This document shows positions 47,719 through 59,701 of a stretch of DNA of 64,000 nt, piece by piece. Positions within the stretch are counted from its first letter, which is position 1, and the number at the start of each line of letters is the position of its first letter. Origin of the DNA: Acarospora socialis (taxonomy: Eukaryota; Ascomycota; Lecanoromycetes; Acarosporales; Acarosporaceae); assembly GCA_025617375.2 (NCBI GenBank), contig JAMYGW020000006.1, forward strand, positions 1,121,001 to 1,185,000. Reading direction: 5' to 3'. Both the position numbers and the translations under genes were made by a program. The notes beneath the pieces are model-generated. The model was given only the letters and a program-made list of their open reading frames with translations, had not been told where the DNA came from and did not search any database.

Positions 47719-49014
47719 TCATATCATCATTGCAACAGCAATGGCACCACCAAGCATCAAAACTATCTCTCTCCCCATACTGGCCGCGGCCGCACCGGAT
47801 TGTAAGCCCGGTTGTCCCGTCGTTGTAGTCGCCGGGTTGGCGCCGGCAGTTCCGCTGGGCGTTGGCGCGGCGGAGTACGGAGCGGGAACAACGGTGACGG
47901 CCGTTACGGTGCTCTGACTGCCATCCGGCAAAGTGGTAGTGTGTAGGACTGTTGAGGTGATGGAGCGCGAAGATGCACCCTGAGATGATGGTGCGGCTGT
48001 TGTCGCTGCCCCTGAGTTCCCAGCGGACGATGCTGCAGAGTCACTGGGAGACGCTGGAGAAAGAGTAACAAAGCCTCCATCGACGGTGCTGATGATAGTG
48101 ACGCCAGATACATCCGTTGTGGTTACCACCGACCCAGGAGCTTCGGCTGAAAGAGTGACAAAGCCTCCACCAACGGTGCTGACAATCGTGACGCCGGATC
48201 CATCCGTAGTGGTTACGACTGACCCGGGAGCAGTGGCTACCACAGTAGCTGTTGAAACTCCACCTGCAGCTGATTCTACCACGGTCGAGGCAGCTGCGGT
48301 GGATTGACCCTGTGAGCTACCTGGGGCTGGGGAGCTTTGTTGAGCCGGTGGATTCTGCGAGGAACCCGGTGCCTGGCTTGGGGCGCCAACGGTGCTTGCC
48401 GGTCGAGTGCTGGTTATCAGAACTGTTGTCGGTGGGAGTGGGCTATTCGCTGGTGCCGAGCTTGCAGGGGCCGAATTTGGTGGTGCTGAACTTGCTGGTG
48501 GTGGAGAAGCTGGCGCTGAAGAAGCTGGTGCCGAGCTTGCAGGTGCGCTACTCGGAGCGGGCTGGCTTGACTCAGGCATAGGAACTGGGGTTTGCCTGTC
48601 TGTGCTCCTATCACTGGGCATTACCGGGTTGACAGCAGAGCTGGACGGTGGCACAGTTACAATCGCTGTGCTCGTTGCCGGCGCCTCGACTGACGTTGTA
48701 CTGTTTGGTTCGTTCGCCCGTCTGGCAAGCGATACCAATTTCGTGGCTATAGCAGCATTCTCTTGGTGCACAGCTTCCAGCGCAGTACGGTCCTCACGAA
48801 ACACACCATGCTTGAACTTGGTAGGCGAATAGTCGTGCAAGGCAGCGTGCAATGCGTTTTCGTCCACCTCTTTCAGCAATTGTTGGAAGGCGGCCATGTC
48901 CTCGGCAGCCTCTGCTGCATCATCACCATTGTCAAACGTGGGTTCCGCTGTAACAAAGGTGTTGAAACGCGCCAGAAGTAGAGAGTAAACGAAGAGGTTA
49001 CGGATAGACAGCAT
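47719..49014 (-). CDS. GPI-anchored Ser/Thr/Pro-rich cell-wall protein
   Basis: Single-exon gene for 431 residues. The start ATG at 49014 is followed by a clear signal peptide, MLSIRNLFVYSLLLARFNTF, with a likely cut after VTA. An ordered-looking segment of about 80 residues (acidic, helical, ...DMAAFQQLLKEVDENALHAAL) comes next. Then a long Ser/Thr/Pro/Ala region with repeated SSAPA words, two copies of a ~30-residue unit with GSVVTTTD, SGVTI and GGFVTL, and a C-terminal GPI signal (Gly/Ala-rich omega region, Arg-Glu, then VLMLGGAIAVAMMI). It should be heavily O-glycosylated at the wall or plasma membrane. I cannot assign a named family. An upstream in-frame ATG at 49083 would bury the signal peptide and is rejected. 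Confidence 0.88.
   Translation of the reverse strand: MLSIRNLFVYSLLLARFNTFVTAEPTFDNGDDAAEAAEDMAAFQQLLKEVDENALHAALHDYSPTKFKHGVFREDRTALEAVHQENAAIATKLVSLARRANEPNSTTSVEAPATSTAIVTVPPSSSAVNPVMPSDRSTDRQTPVPMPESSQPAPSSAPASSAPASSAPASPPPASSAPPNSAPASSAPANSPLPPTTVLITSTRPASTVGAPSQAPGSSQNPPAQQSSPAPGSSQGQSTAAASTVVESAAGGVSTATVVATAPGSVVTTTDGSGVTIVSTVGGGFVTLSAEAPGSVVTTTDVSGVTIISTVDGGFVTLSPASPSDSAASSAGNSGAATTAAPSSQGASSRSITSTVLHTTTLPDGSQSTVTAVTVVPAPYSAAPTPSGTAGANPATTTTGQPGLQSGAAAASMGREIVLMLGGAIAVAMMI
48059..48232 (-). repeat. Tandem duplication of a ~90-nt unit inside the wall-protein gene
   Basis: Two adjacent in-frame copies (about 48059-48142 and 48149-48232). They differ mostly by single substitutions and code the same ~30-residue Ser/Thr/Val/Gly unit. 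Such internal duplications are common in fungal wall proteins. Confidence 0.8.
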
Positions 49015-50375
49015 GGTGAGTATTGTGGAGCTGAAAGACACTAGGTCAAGGCCGTGGCGCGTCGCGTCTCCAATGCAAACCACAAATTACTTCGAGCGAA
49101 CGAGTGCTGTTATCTGTTCGTGCCAAACATTAGCCATTCGAACTACATTTGTCTATGAAGTGCGGACATGTGGATAAGACTAACCTCAGAAAAGCGAATG
49201 CGACGGCCGGCCTCGCTTGTAGATGCCAAGAGTGGGTTGATGTGCTCAGGTCAATGAACGAAGTTGTTGATCTAGCAACTCTAGGGAAAAGAAAGTGAAG
49301 AATACAGTGATATGAGGAGTTGAGGGACGAGGATGATAGGTGTTGATTTTTGAGTTGAACGGAGAAGCAGGAACAGAGGGCAAAGAAAGTGTCAATTCAG
49401 CCACCTCCCAGATAACGTTAGACTAGTTTTACCAAATAGGAGACGCTCCCCGCTATTGACACGCTTTCATTCGTTGATATACCTAGAGTTAGGAGCGAAG
49501 TGCGATGCTTGCCTTAAGGTACACATAAAGACGATGGGCTGGCGTTGTAGATTACGAGGTTGTGTGCCTCATGATCCACTGCATGCTGTTATGCACCCCA
49601 TACTCATCACGACTGAACCAGGAGTGAAGCGCTTCTAAGCTGCAATCGCACTCTGCCCTTCGACAACTACCTATGAATATACACAAGGATTCTTAGTGCA
49701 ATCTAAGGGAAAAACTTGCCGATGACGTTACGTACCCGCACCCTATATTAAATCATTCTTGAGTTTCCGAGCTTTGAATTTTTCTGGTTGTAAGCATGGC
49801 ACCTCATGGAAATTAAGGTAAAGCATGACCTCACGTGAGGCTCCGTTCTATATTTGGTTCCGTGCTAACACACTGCTGTGTACAACGATTGGTGGAAGCT
49901 ACTGCCACTTACGTCAAGCTCAGAGTTGAAACATCTGATCACAAGGTTGCAGTCGCTTGTCAGTACAGTCATAATCATTACTGTACTTATGCTGTATCTC
50001 GACTGATCCTTGGCTGTAAAGGTGAACACGGCCGGTCTTCAAGATCCCATGAATGGCACATGCAATCGGTGGCAGCGGCTCTGAGTACGTCTTACTGTCA
50101 TGGAGAGGCCCCTCATATGCAATAGTGCATGAAAGTCTGTTGGTTCAATGGTTGGGCCAGATATATTAGGGCCGCCTAAAAGTCTCACGAAATCCAGAAT
50201 GTAGATATATATTATCAACTAGCTAAGGAAACACAAATGCTTTGAAGACATGATAGGCGTCGAAAAGGTCTCATGTGCATGGGGTATCCGAACGTCCGGT
50301 TCAACTCCAGCCCGCTGATAGATCGTCGATAATGGACATTTACAAATTTGGGCGACAGTGATGCAGTAGACCATC
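49015..50375. other. Intergenic: wall-protein promoter and RhoGAP 3' flank
   Basis: About 1.36 kb, more A/T-rich than its surroundings. Its length fits a regulated wall-protein promoter. No gene, RNA or repeat that I can support. Confidence 0.5.
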
Positions 50376-53350
50376 TCACCGTGAAGGTGGGATGCTGTTC
50401 GGCAGAGGAGGCTGGCCTCCCTGCGCCACGATTCCGTCCATCTTCGCGTCCGTAGAACGTCCGCGGACCGGCAGGCCTTCTTGGGCCACCGCAGTTAGGC
50501 TTGCGCGACTCTCTGCCTTGTCCGTTCCGTTCCTGGGAGGGCTTTTTGCCCTGCCCTTCTCCGCTTCTCGCTCCTTCCGATCCTCTTTGGCTTGTTGCAC
50601 CTTGGCTTTAAGCCACCCGATCGGACCTTTCTTCTCGCTTTCGGGAGAGACTTCCTTGTCCTTTCCGAGCCCAGCATCAATGCCAGAGGTTGGCGAAGTA
50701 GAAGGGAACCCTGTGCTTGAAGGTACCGTGCTCAGCTGCTGCGCATCGTCGGTGATACTCTTGCGTGGCCGATGGGAGCTCCCGATCGAGCTCGAACTAA
50801 ATGCCGCGCCAGCGTTGGAACCAAGATCAGACCCGCTGGCCGCAGGGCCAATGTTCACGTGTTCATGACTCTTATGGGAGGAAGATAGACGCCAACGATG
50901 TCGCTTCTCTTTTTTGTCAGTCTTAGTTACTGAGGTGTCCATTTGGTCAAAGTCGGACTGATCTGTCACAGATGAATGCGAGTCCACTGAGAGTGGAGGT
51001 GATTTGGCTGGTTTGAGTGTTGCATCCACATGCTGTTGACGGTTTGGATCACCCAAGCGTGGAGTCTCTGCTTCGCGTGTCCCATCCAGTGTTCGCGGTG
51101 GGACTTCGACCGTCGGCGTTGCCTCAGCATCTGATGTACTCGAAACGACCGATGCCAATGGATCCAGTCTTGGCTGCATCCCGATTCCCGGGGTTGGCAT
51201 CGGCGTGTGGAATGGGGGAGTCGCCGGAGAGTCTGGAGCTACCGGGCCGGCATGCAGGGAGTTAGTGGAACTATGAGCGCTCGGGGTACTGCCTGGTAGC
51301 CGCTTCTTCTTGAGCTTGTTGGGTTGTCTCGAGTCCCTCCGTTCGCCATCGCTTGTGGGAGATTTCGAGAAGAAATTGGACACTTTACGCTCCTTGGTTG
51401 GCGTAATCGACGGAGGTTGACCCTCAGCACCAACTGGTAGGTTCGGGAGATGCAATCTTTGCGCAGAAAACGATCGCTCATTGCCCCTCGTACTGGCACC
51501 GGAGGACAGATTAGGGTCTATCTGCGAAGGTTGCTCGGCTGTAGGTGTTATAGAGGATGTCGCGGACAGTGACCGGTGCGCAGAAGGTGCCTGTACCGAT
51601 TTCGGGTCCATGGAAGACATTTGACCATCCTCTGGAATAAAGTTGGGTGGAGCAAGCCTAGACGTTGGGGTTAAAGGCTCTAGAGGTTTAATGAAACGGC
51701 CCCCCGATGATAAGCCTGGTGACTTCTTGGATGGAAGTGTGTTGCTCCTGTGGACACCGCTGCCGGTACTAGTGTTCGTATAGGGCGTCCCACCGGACGG
51801 GGTGATCGGGCTGGGCACGTTCGTTGAGTGCTTCGAGTGCTTGGATGAAACGGATACGTTCCGCCGCACACCACCAAACTTGCGAAGGCTGTCTGCTCCA
51901 GCGCTAGCATTGGAGGCGGACCGGCCGAGGGCCGCTTTCGGGACCCTTGGTCCGTTCGTAGTTGGTGTCGTTGCTTGCGAGCTCGGAGCACCACTCTGAA
52001 CTTCTCTGACCGTGTTCTCGTCGGCCGCGGTACCGGTCATGCCGATTAAAAAGCTATCCTGGTTCTCGATCAAGAAATCCAAGACATCCTGACTAAGCCT
52101 ATATTCCTTCGGCGCCATATCGTGAGACGGGTGAGATAACATTCCCGGCTGAAAGATAGCCGCCAAGTTCGGTGATGTCATGCGATTCAGGTCGGACTTG
52201 GAGGAGAAGACTGCCAGGAGATCCAAGATATATAGCAGGAGCTGCCTATTTAGGGGGGGCATCTCGGTGATCAGTCTCTGGTAGGTTGCGATGGCTTCCT
52301 CATGGTTAAAGTCCCCAACGTCTTGCGCTTGCGCCTCCATATCTCCTACAGCTTGGTGCTGATGATTACGGAGAGGGTCCCGAAAACGCTCGTAGAACTC
52401 CAGCGGTATTATCGGTTCAGGAAGCTGGTTAAGATACCGTCGCAGAATGTTGGCCGCATCATGGACGGTATACCCTGTCCAGTCCAATCCTTTGCCGTAG
52501 CGGTCTGGGGAATCAAATATCTGTTGCAGGTCCTTGATGCGCTTGGAGGAACCACTGAGCCGGAAGATCCCCTCAACATCGGTAGCTATAAAGGTTCAAT
52601 ACGCAGATTCCAGATCCGAACGTAGATAGCAATAGCGGCGCACATACCTTTCTCTTTCAGAAATACTCCACACTTGGCAACAACTATTGGCACGTACCCG
52701 TAGACGAAGCTCTCTCCTTGCTCGTTGGTAAGAGATATGGCAACGTGCGCATACCTTATGCTGACCTGAAGCGGTACACCGAAAATCCCAGTTGGTTTGT
52801 CTGCTGCAGAGAACTTGGTAAGCCGTTGTATTTCAATTTGTGTCTCAACAGAGTTTACTGTAGATTTGACAGTGTGAGGGAGGAAGAGGAATCCATTATG
52901 CAAGTTGCAGGACTCCAGCGTGGAAATCAACGCCTTGAGCCGCCACAAGAACTCGGGCAGTCGGCACTCTCCCGGCCTGGCAATATTGGAAAGAGAGCAG
53001 AGGCAGCTTCGACTCAAAGTGTAAATCTCGATGTATGAGATATTCTGCGACGGAAAGGAAGCAGGACAAAACAGGGTGGTGACCAGGTAGGTGTCGCTCT
53101 GGACTCGAACTGATCGTGCCGCGAAGACGATCGGTGACCAGTGTTGCACTTCCTCAACTGGAAATGACTGGACTCGAGCGATAAGGTACGAGAAGGAAAA
53201 CGGGGGAGATATACCCTTCTCTTCTTCCTTCTTAGAATTCTTCTTGAACTGTTTCCACCATGATGCCAGATCGCGCTTTGTCGGAGGTGAAGCAGCCATC
53301 TGCGCTTGCTGGACTGCCGTAGACGATGTTGAATGGATCCTGGTTCCCAT
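50376..53350 (-). CDS. Rho GTPase-activating protein (Sac7 type)
   Basis: GAP for Rho GTPases, most like Sac7, which tunes Rho1 in wall integrity and actin. Exons 53350-53215, 52803-52648 and 52585-50376 give 833 residues. The N-terminus has the fungal KRDLASWWKQFKKNSKKEEEK motif. The RhoGAP domain begins with GIFGVPLQVSIRYAHVAIS and KCGVFLKEKATDVEGIFRLSGS (Arg finger in FRLSG), then YTVHDAANILRRYLNQLPEPIIP and NRMTSPNLAAIFQPGML. The remaining ~550 residues are Ser/Pro/Thr-rich and disordered, ending with a basic coiled segment. The first intron is 411 nt, a multiple of three with no stop, and its acceptor is a tandem CAG (52804 or 52801), so retention or variation would keep frame. The inner ATG at 53299 is another start option. 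Confidence 0.88.
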
Positions 53351-54407
53351 AACACGAACAGTCTGACACCCCTCAGACTGGTGAAATGTGTGTCGTGTGA
53401 TCTCTTCAAATCCTCAGCTTCAAAGCCCAATGTGTGGTCTGACGAAGTAGCACACCCTTCCCAATGACGCCTGAAGTGAGACGCTGTAGTAATCAAGACT
53501 GTCGCAATCAACGCACGGAGAGTATCGATTATGGCCGAGAGAGAATAATCACTGCCCGCTGAGACTCGAGCGGTTTTGATGCTGAAGTTTTCGCAAGATT
53601 TGTGTCTGATGCTGGTTTGTTCATCGAAATCGAGAACGCGACGGACGCGATCAGGCAGGACTTGGACTCGCTGCTGCACGGCCGTTGAAGAAATGCAGCC
53701 ACAAGCTGATGACTATCAGCTGCTTATGCACAGTCTTCTCGGTGTGTACCAACAGGATGCAGAATTGTCGAAGGGATTGGACGAGATTGGACGAGAAGGC
53801 TGTGTGGATGGTTGACGCAAATCGGTGCTGCTCCTGACGTTGAATAACGCTAAGGTGTTGTTCGGAGTGGGCTAGCGATATGACCTTGCTGATGAACTGT
53901 GGACGAGCTTCGACCGATTCGAGATATAGAGGTATCGTTTCAAGATAGAACACTGCATCCAATCCAAGCAGCAAACTTTGGAGTGATGGAGGTTTACGAG
54001 GTTGGGGCTAGACTTGAGCTCCTCCCGGTCACGCTTCTCGCTTGCGACCGATGGCAAGGCGGAGCTTGACTCTCTACCGCAGGAGGTAGCGTGCAATGAA
54101 GTTTGTGCGTGTGAGAACATTCACAAAATATCATTCCCTTGCACTCCGATTCTACTGATACTCAAAGCATTCTTTTCCAAGATGATGTATTACTTCTGAA
54201 TACTCTACACATATTCTACCTTGAGTGCTCTGACGGAAGCCTTGGCGCCATAATCGACCGGAGTTTGCCGTCCAGCGGTTCGGTTAGAATTAAAGAATCC
54301 AAGCTCTGATGAAAGCTCTCCCTAAGAATCACAGAAGCCGTTGAGCTTCTGGACACAGCCTCGCAGAGTCTAGGAAGCATCATTTCTTACCAGATAGGAC
54401 CGTGACA
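53351..54407. other. Divergent region upstream of RhoGAP and TIM9
   Basis: About 1.06 kb of leader and promoter sequence for both genes. Open frames on the minus strand (for example 53651-53974) have no recognisable product. Confidence 0.5.
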
Positions 54408-54870
54408 ATGGACGGGTGAGATTTGCATTTTCAAATGCGGTCCAAGCTGGCACTGATCTCGGGTGTCTTCCAGCTTAAACGCAGCAGAGCAGCGAGAGCT
54501 GCAGACCCGAATGGAGAAGAAGCAAATGAAAGAGTTCATGACCGTGAGTCTCATTTCACCCTATCCCGCCAACATGGCTGCTGCAATCACACTTGGAAGC
54601 ATATCCAAGTCCTCCGGGAGGCCGTCTTGGTCGAATCGCACCAAACATACGTGCTGATGCAGCGCGCCAACCCAGATGTACTCGAGGCTTGTCCAGCGAT
54701 GTTTCGATGACTGCGTCAATGACTTCACAACAAAGTCATTACACACCAAAGAAGAGGGCTGCGTGATGCGGTGTGTCGACAAGTACCTCAAAGGATCAGA
54801 ACGGCTAGGCCAGCGTTTCCAAGAGCAGAATGCCGCCATGATGCAGTCAGGTCAGATGCCGGGCAGATGA
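54408..54870 (+). CDS. TIM9: Mitochondrial inner-membrane translocase subunit Tim9
   Basis: Small Tim chaperone that, with Tim10, escorts membrane proteins across the intermembrane space to the TIM22 complex. Three exons: 54408-54415 (8 nt), 54474-54543 and 54676-54870 (introns 58 and 132 nt), giving 90 residues. The twin CX3C pair is intact: CFDDC near residue 36 and CVMRC near 60. The rest follows the family: [20 protein letters not shown] before the first pair, then [20 protein letters not shown] and the C-terminal [10 protein letters not shown]. The 8-nt first exon (Met-Asp-Gly) is inferred from the ATG before a GTGAGA donor and the family start MDGL. Confidence 0.95.
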
Positions 54871-55599
54871 GAACTTAAGAATCACAGGCGTCGCGGTAGA
54901 AGCAAGCGCCTCCCATACCTTCCCGAGCAGCAAATCATGGCATCGCTTGTGCGTAACGGCGTTGAATTTTGGCTGTCGAACCGGCCTTCAGCTAGGGGGC
55001 TATGTGTTTCACTCAGCCGGACGATTTTTGGTATAGGGAAACCGCATTATGGGGCTCAATCGATGTACTTAGTTACTACTTTAATCTCTACTCGAGGTCG
55101 TAGAGAAGTTGGTACCGGTTCTGGTAGAAAACATGACAATTGCGCTCTACGGTTCTTGCAGGATGCCGTAAATAATTCGTGGAGATATGCCGGCCACCGT
55201 AATAGCAGAGGCAGGAAGGGTCATTCCGTCATCGGAGACATGAAGCACCAAAAACCACACATTGACCTACTGAGAGGCTCTTCAATTGGGTAAAGTAGTC
55301 CTGAGGTCCGCTTTAAGCGTACTCTTACCTCCTAGATGTCCGTACCTTAGGGACTTGATTGCCAAGTCAGCCTAAAATACAACGGACTACCACTTGCGGC
55401 CAGCGGCTGCGTTGCCCCGGAAAAATATGCCCTTCTCTCCATAGCCCCCACCTTCGGTCCATCAGTACTCCTCAGCCGAAATCTTCCGTTGCCATTGTAA
55501 TTATATTCTCCATTGAAGTGTTGTATCACCATTCATATCTTGTCTCCTGTCAATAAGATCTGAATATTCCTGAAAATCTCCTTCTATAGTCGTAACACC
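54871..55599. other. Intergenic between TIM9 and the formaldehyde dehydrogenase gene
   Basis: About 730 bases with the TIM9 3' UTR and the promoter and leader of the next gene. No gene seen. Confidence 0.5.
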
Positions 55600-57045
<1,446 letters not shown>

Positions 57046-58180
57046 GATTTCTTCGATACTGTAGACTGTAATCTAGTCGTCTATGGAGCGGCAAAAGTCG
57101 ACCCGGAATAGAAAATGTCGAACATGCTCCACATGGATTCTCGTGATGTAGCCCGGTCCAGCGCAGTACTGCACGAGGATGTGATCCCTACACAACTGTA
57201 GCACCGTGCGTTATTTGACGTTTCATATCTTGTCCGTTGCATACGCGAGGCGCAGAGCCTTAAAGAGCGCATGTAACATGACCTGTTTTAGGCAATCAGC
57301 GGTGGCCCATTTGAGACGAGTGCAGCCGTTGAGTGCATTGATTGGAACAGTGGAGTTGCCTGATACGGCTCGTCCTCGCTACCCCCGTCAAACGGATCAG
57401 ACATGCAGTGATAAGTCTTCCGTGTTCTTCAGCGCCAGTCCACCATGAAGTATATACTTGTCTTGCTGTCCTTACTCGGTACATGTACTCTGCACATCGA
57501 TCATGCAACAAGATCCTCCTCGCTCGTGCCAAACCGTAATCGTGGCATTTTCATACCAAATGCCTCCGTCTGGTTTGGATCGCCCGCGTTCCGGTCTCAT
57601 TTCGGTGTTGATGGTTGCGCTAGAAACACCTAATCGTGCCGATCATGCTAGAGCGTACATGGTTTCCCTGGCGAGCTGATGCGGCACATCCGTGCAATAA
57701 TTGATATGGGTTGGTGAGAAGAGATGCCCTTCCCTGTGGGCATTACATGTATTCTCAGCTAACAAACGACTTGACTTTTCCCTCGGTTTCGTCTACTCGT
57801 ACGCAAGTCGTTCCATAACTTATCTGAGCCGGCCTACTTTCTCTGGAAAGCAGAGCGGGATCGATCCCGTCATACATGGAAAGGATGACTGCAGGAATTT
57901 CTCCATCATCTACTGATTGCACTAGGCAATAAGCTTTCTTTGCTTGTCCTTCTTAGTGTCATCTTCCAAGCTGAGGTTCCTGAATGCCGACAGCCAGATG
58001 AGCTTCCTCATATTTCATCTGTTTGAACAGAGTAACCTACCTGGGTATTCCTTGTTCCTTGACCATCTCTCCGACTACCGAACGGTAGTTTTTTCCCATC
58101 ATCCCTACAACACCTTGATATCTCCAACAGCTTCGATCTCAGAGTCGAGCTTTTAGCCACTTGAACTCGCAGTCAAACCG
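57046..58180. other. Intergenic region of 1.1 kb
   Basis: 3' flank of the dehydrogenase and promoter of the phosphodiesterase gene. One short ATG frame here (57445-57633) looks like a secreted peptide and is listed separately at low confidence; nothing else is supported. Confidence 0.5.
57445..57633 (+). CDS. Possible small secreted peptide (very tentative)
   Basis: A 62-codon frame whose ATG sits in a good context (CCACCATGA). It opens with MKYILVLLSLLGTCTL, which looks like a signal peptide. The remaining ~45 residues (…RNRGIFIPNASVWFGS…) contain one further Cys, in GCARNT, and no known motif. An isolated short frame with a hydrophobic start can arise by chance, so this is a candidate only. 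Confidence 0.18.
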   Translation: MKYILVLLSLLGTCTLHIDHATRSSSLVPNRNRGIFIPNASVWFGSPAFRSHFGVDGCARNT

Positions 58181-59453
58181 ATGAGACAAGAGAATCAGTT
58201 GCTGGGAGCTACGATGGCCCCTCCTTCTGTCGATGCGAAGAATGAAGAGTCTGCAGACACACCGTTGTTGCAGGCGGCAGCATCTTTCCCTATCCGTGCG
58301 GGCTTCCCTACTTCTGTTCAGTCTTCATGGCTGACCATGCGCGCACAGCTACCTGGACGCGGGCACGCACGGACAAGCATGGTCGAAGATTACCACAGAG
58401 CATCGCACATCGGGGCTACAAGGCCAAGCATCCTGAAAACACAATGGGTGCGTTCATTGGAGCTGTAGAGGCAGGAGCCCACGCTATTGAGACGGACATT
58501 CATCTCTCCAGCGACGACGTGGTGGTGTTGTCACATGTGAGTCTCGTACCGGCTGCACCTGTGGCAACTCGGGGATATTTACGGAACGTCATGCTGGTGT
58601 AGGACGCCACGCTCAAACGATGCTTCGGCGAGGAAGATAAGGTGATCGATTGCAGCTGGGATCAGCTAAGCACGCTGCGGACACTGAGGGCGCCGCACGA
58701 GCCCATGCCGAGACTGCTGGAACTTCTGCAGTACCTCAACACGCCCGGCTTAGAGGATATATGGCTATTACTTGATATAAAGGTTAGTCAACAGTCAAGT
58801 CCGCCAATGAAAGGCTAACAGCGTTTGTAGCTCGATAACAACGCGGAGAATGTGATGAGATTAATCTCTCATACCATTCGTCAAGTCACGCCACACAAGA
58901 AGCCATGGAATCAGCGGGTGGTGCTTGGCTGTTGGGCGGTAGGTCTCCTTCAGACTCGGACAGTTGGGGGATGGGAGCTGACCCCTTCCCAAAGCCGAAA
59001 TACCTACCTCTGTGCGACCACTACCTGCCAACCTTTCCGATCACATACATTGGCTTCTCCGTCATGTTTGCTCGTCGGTTCCTTTCCGTCCCTAACATAT
59101 CCTTCAATATGCTCCAAAAGTCGCTCATGGGCCCCTTCGGCGCCAAGTTCTTGCGCGATGCCAAGAGACTGAAGAGGCTAGTCTATGTCTGGACTGTTAA
59201 TGAGGAGGCCATGATGAAGTGGAGCATCCGAAAAGAAGTAGATGGTGTTATCACAGACGACCCCAAGAAGTTCCTGGACGTTTGCGACCATTGGAACAAA
59301 GGAGACAGGAAGATAGCATTCAGTTGGTATGAGATCCTCGATATCATACGTATCAACCTATATGTGGCAGTTTTCAGTATAATGTTCTGGTGGAAGTTTG
59401 GGGAGGGTATCGATCATCGGTGGACACGGGGGACTGTTGATAAACATCGGTAA
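58181..59453 (+). CDS. Glycerophosphodiester phosphodiesterase, GDPD family, with C-terminal membrane anchor
   Basis: Enzyme that splits glycerophosphodiesters to glycerol 3-phosphate and an alcohol. Exons 58181-58295, 58349-58536, 58603-58782, 58831-58938 and 58995-59453 (introns 53, 66, 48 and 56 nt) give 349 residues. The GDPD motifs are in order: [15 protein letters not shown] with the catalytic His-Arg, [17 protein letters not shown] with metal and catalytic residues, WLLLDIK, and near the end [14 protein letters not shown] followed by [12 protein letters not shown] hydrophobic segment ([16 protein letters not shown]) near the C-terminus suggests a membrane anchor. The first intron joins two frames and is set by a GTGCGG donor and a GCTGAC branch. 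A start at 58214 is also possible. Confidence 0.9.
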
Positions 59454-59701
59454 CATTGGAGTCTGGATTTATGCCGTGGTCGGCGTGAAATAACGATCTA
59501 CATGAGAATATTATTCCAATGCCGCAGTGAGTAGGATAAAGATAGTGTATTGTAGACTGTGCCAAGACACGCCTTTGTGGATAGCTTGCCTCGACTCCAT
59601 AGGGCTGTAATCGATACAGAACACGCTTGACTAAAGTACGCGTCTCTCCCCCAATCTAACTTCAAGCATATGACAGATGCACATAATCCCAGACTACGAA
59701 G

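Noticed and set aside
48086-48832. Long plus-strand frames opposite the wall-protein gene
   Set aside because: They are complements of a repetitive Ser/Thr/Pro-coding region, which tends to stay open in several frames.
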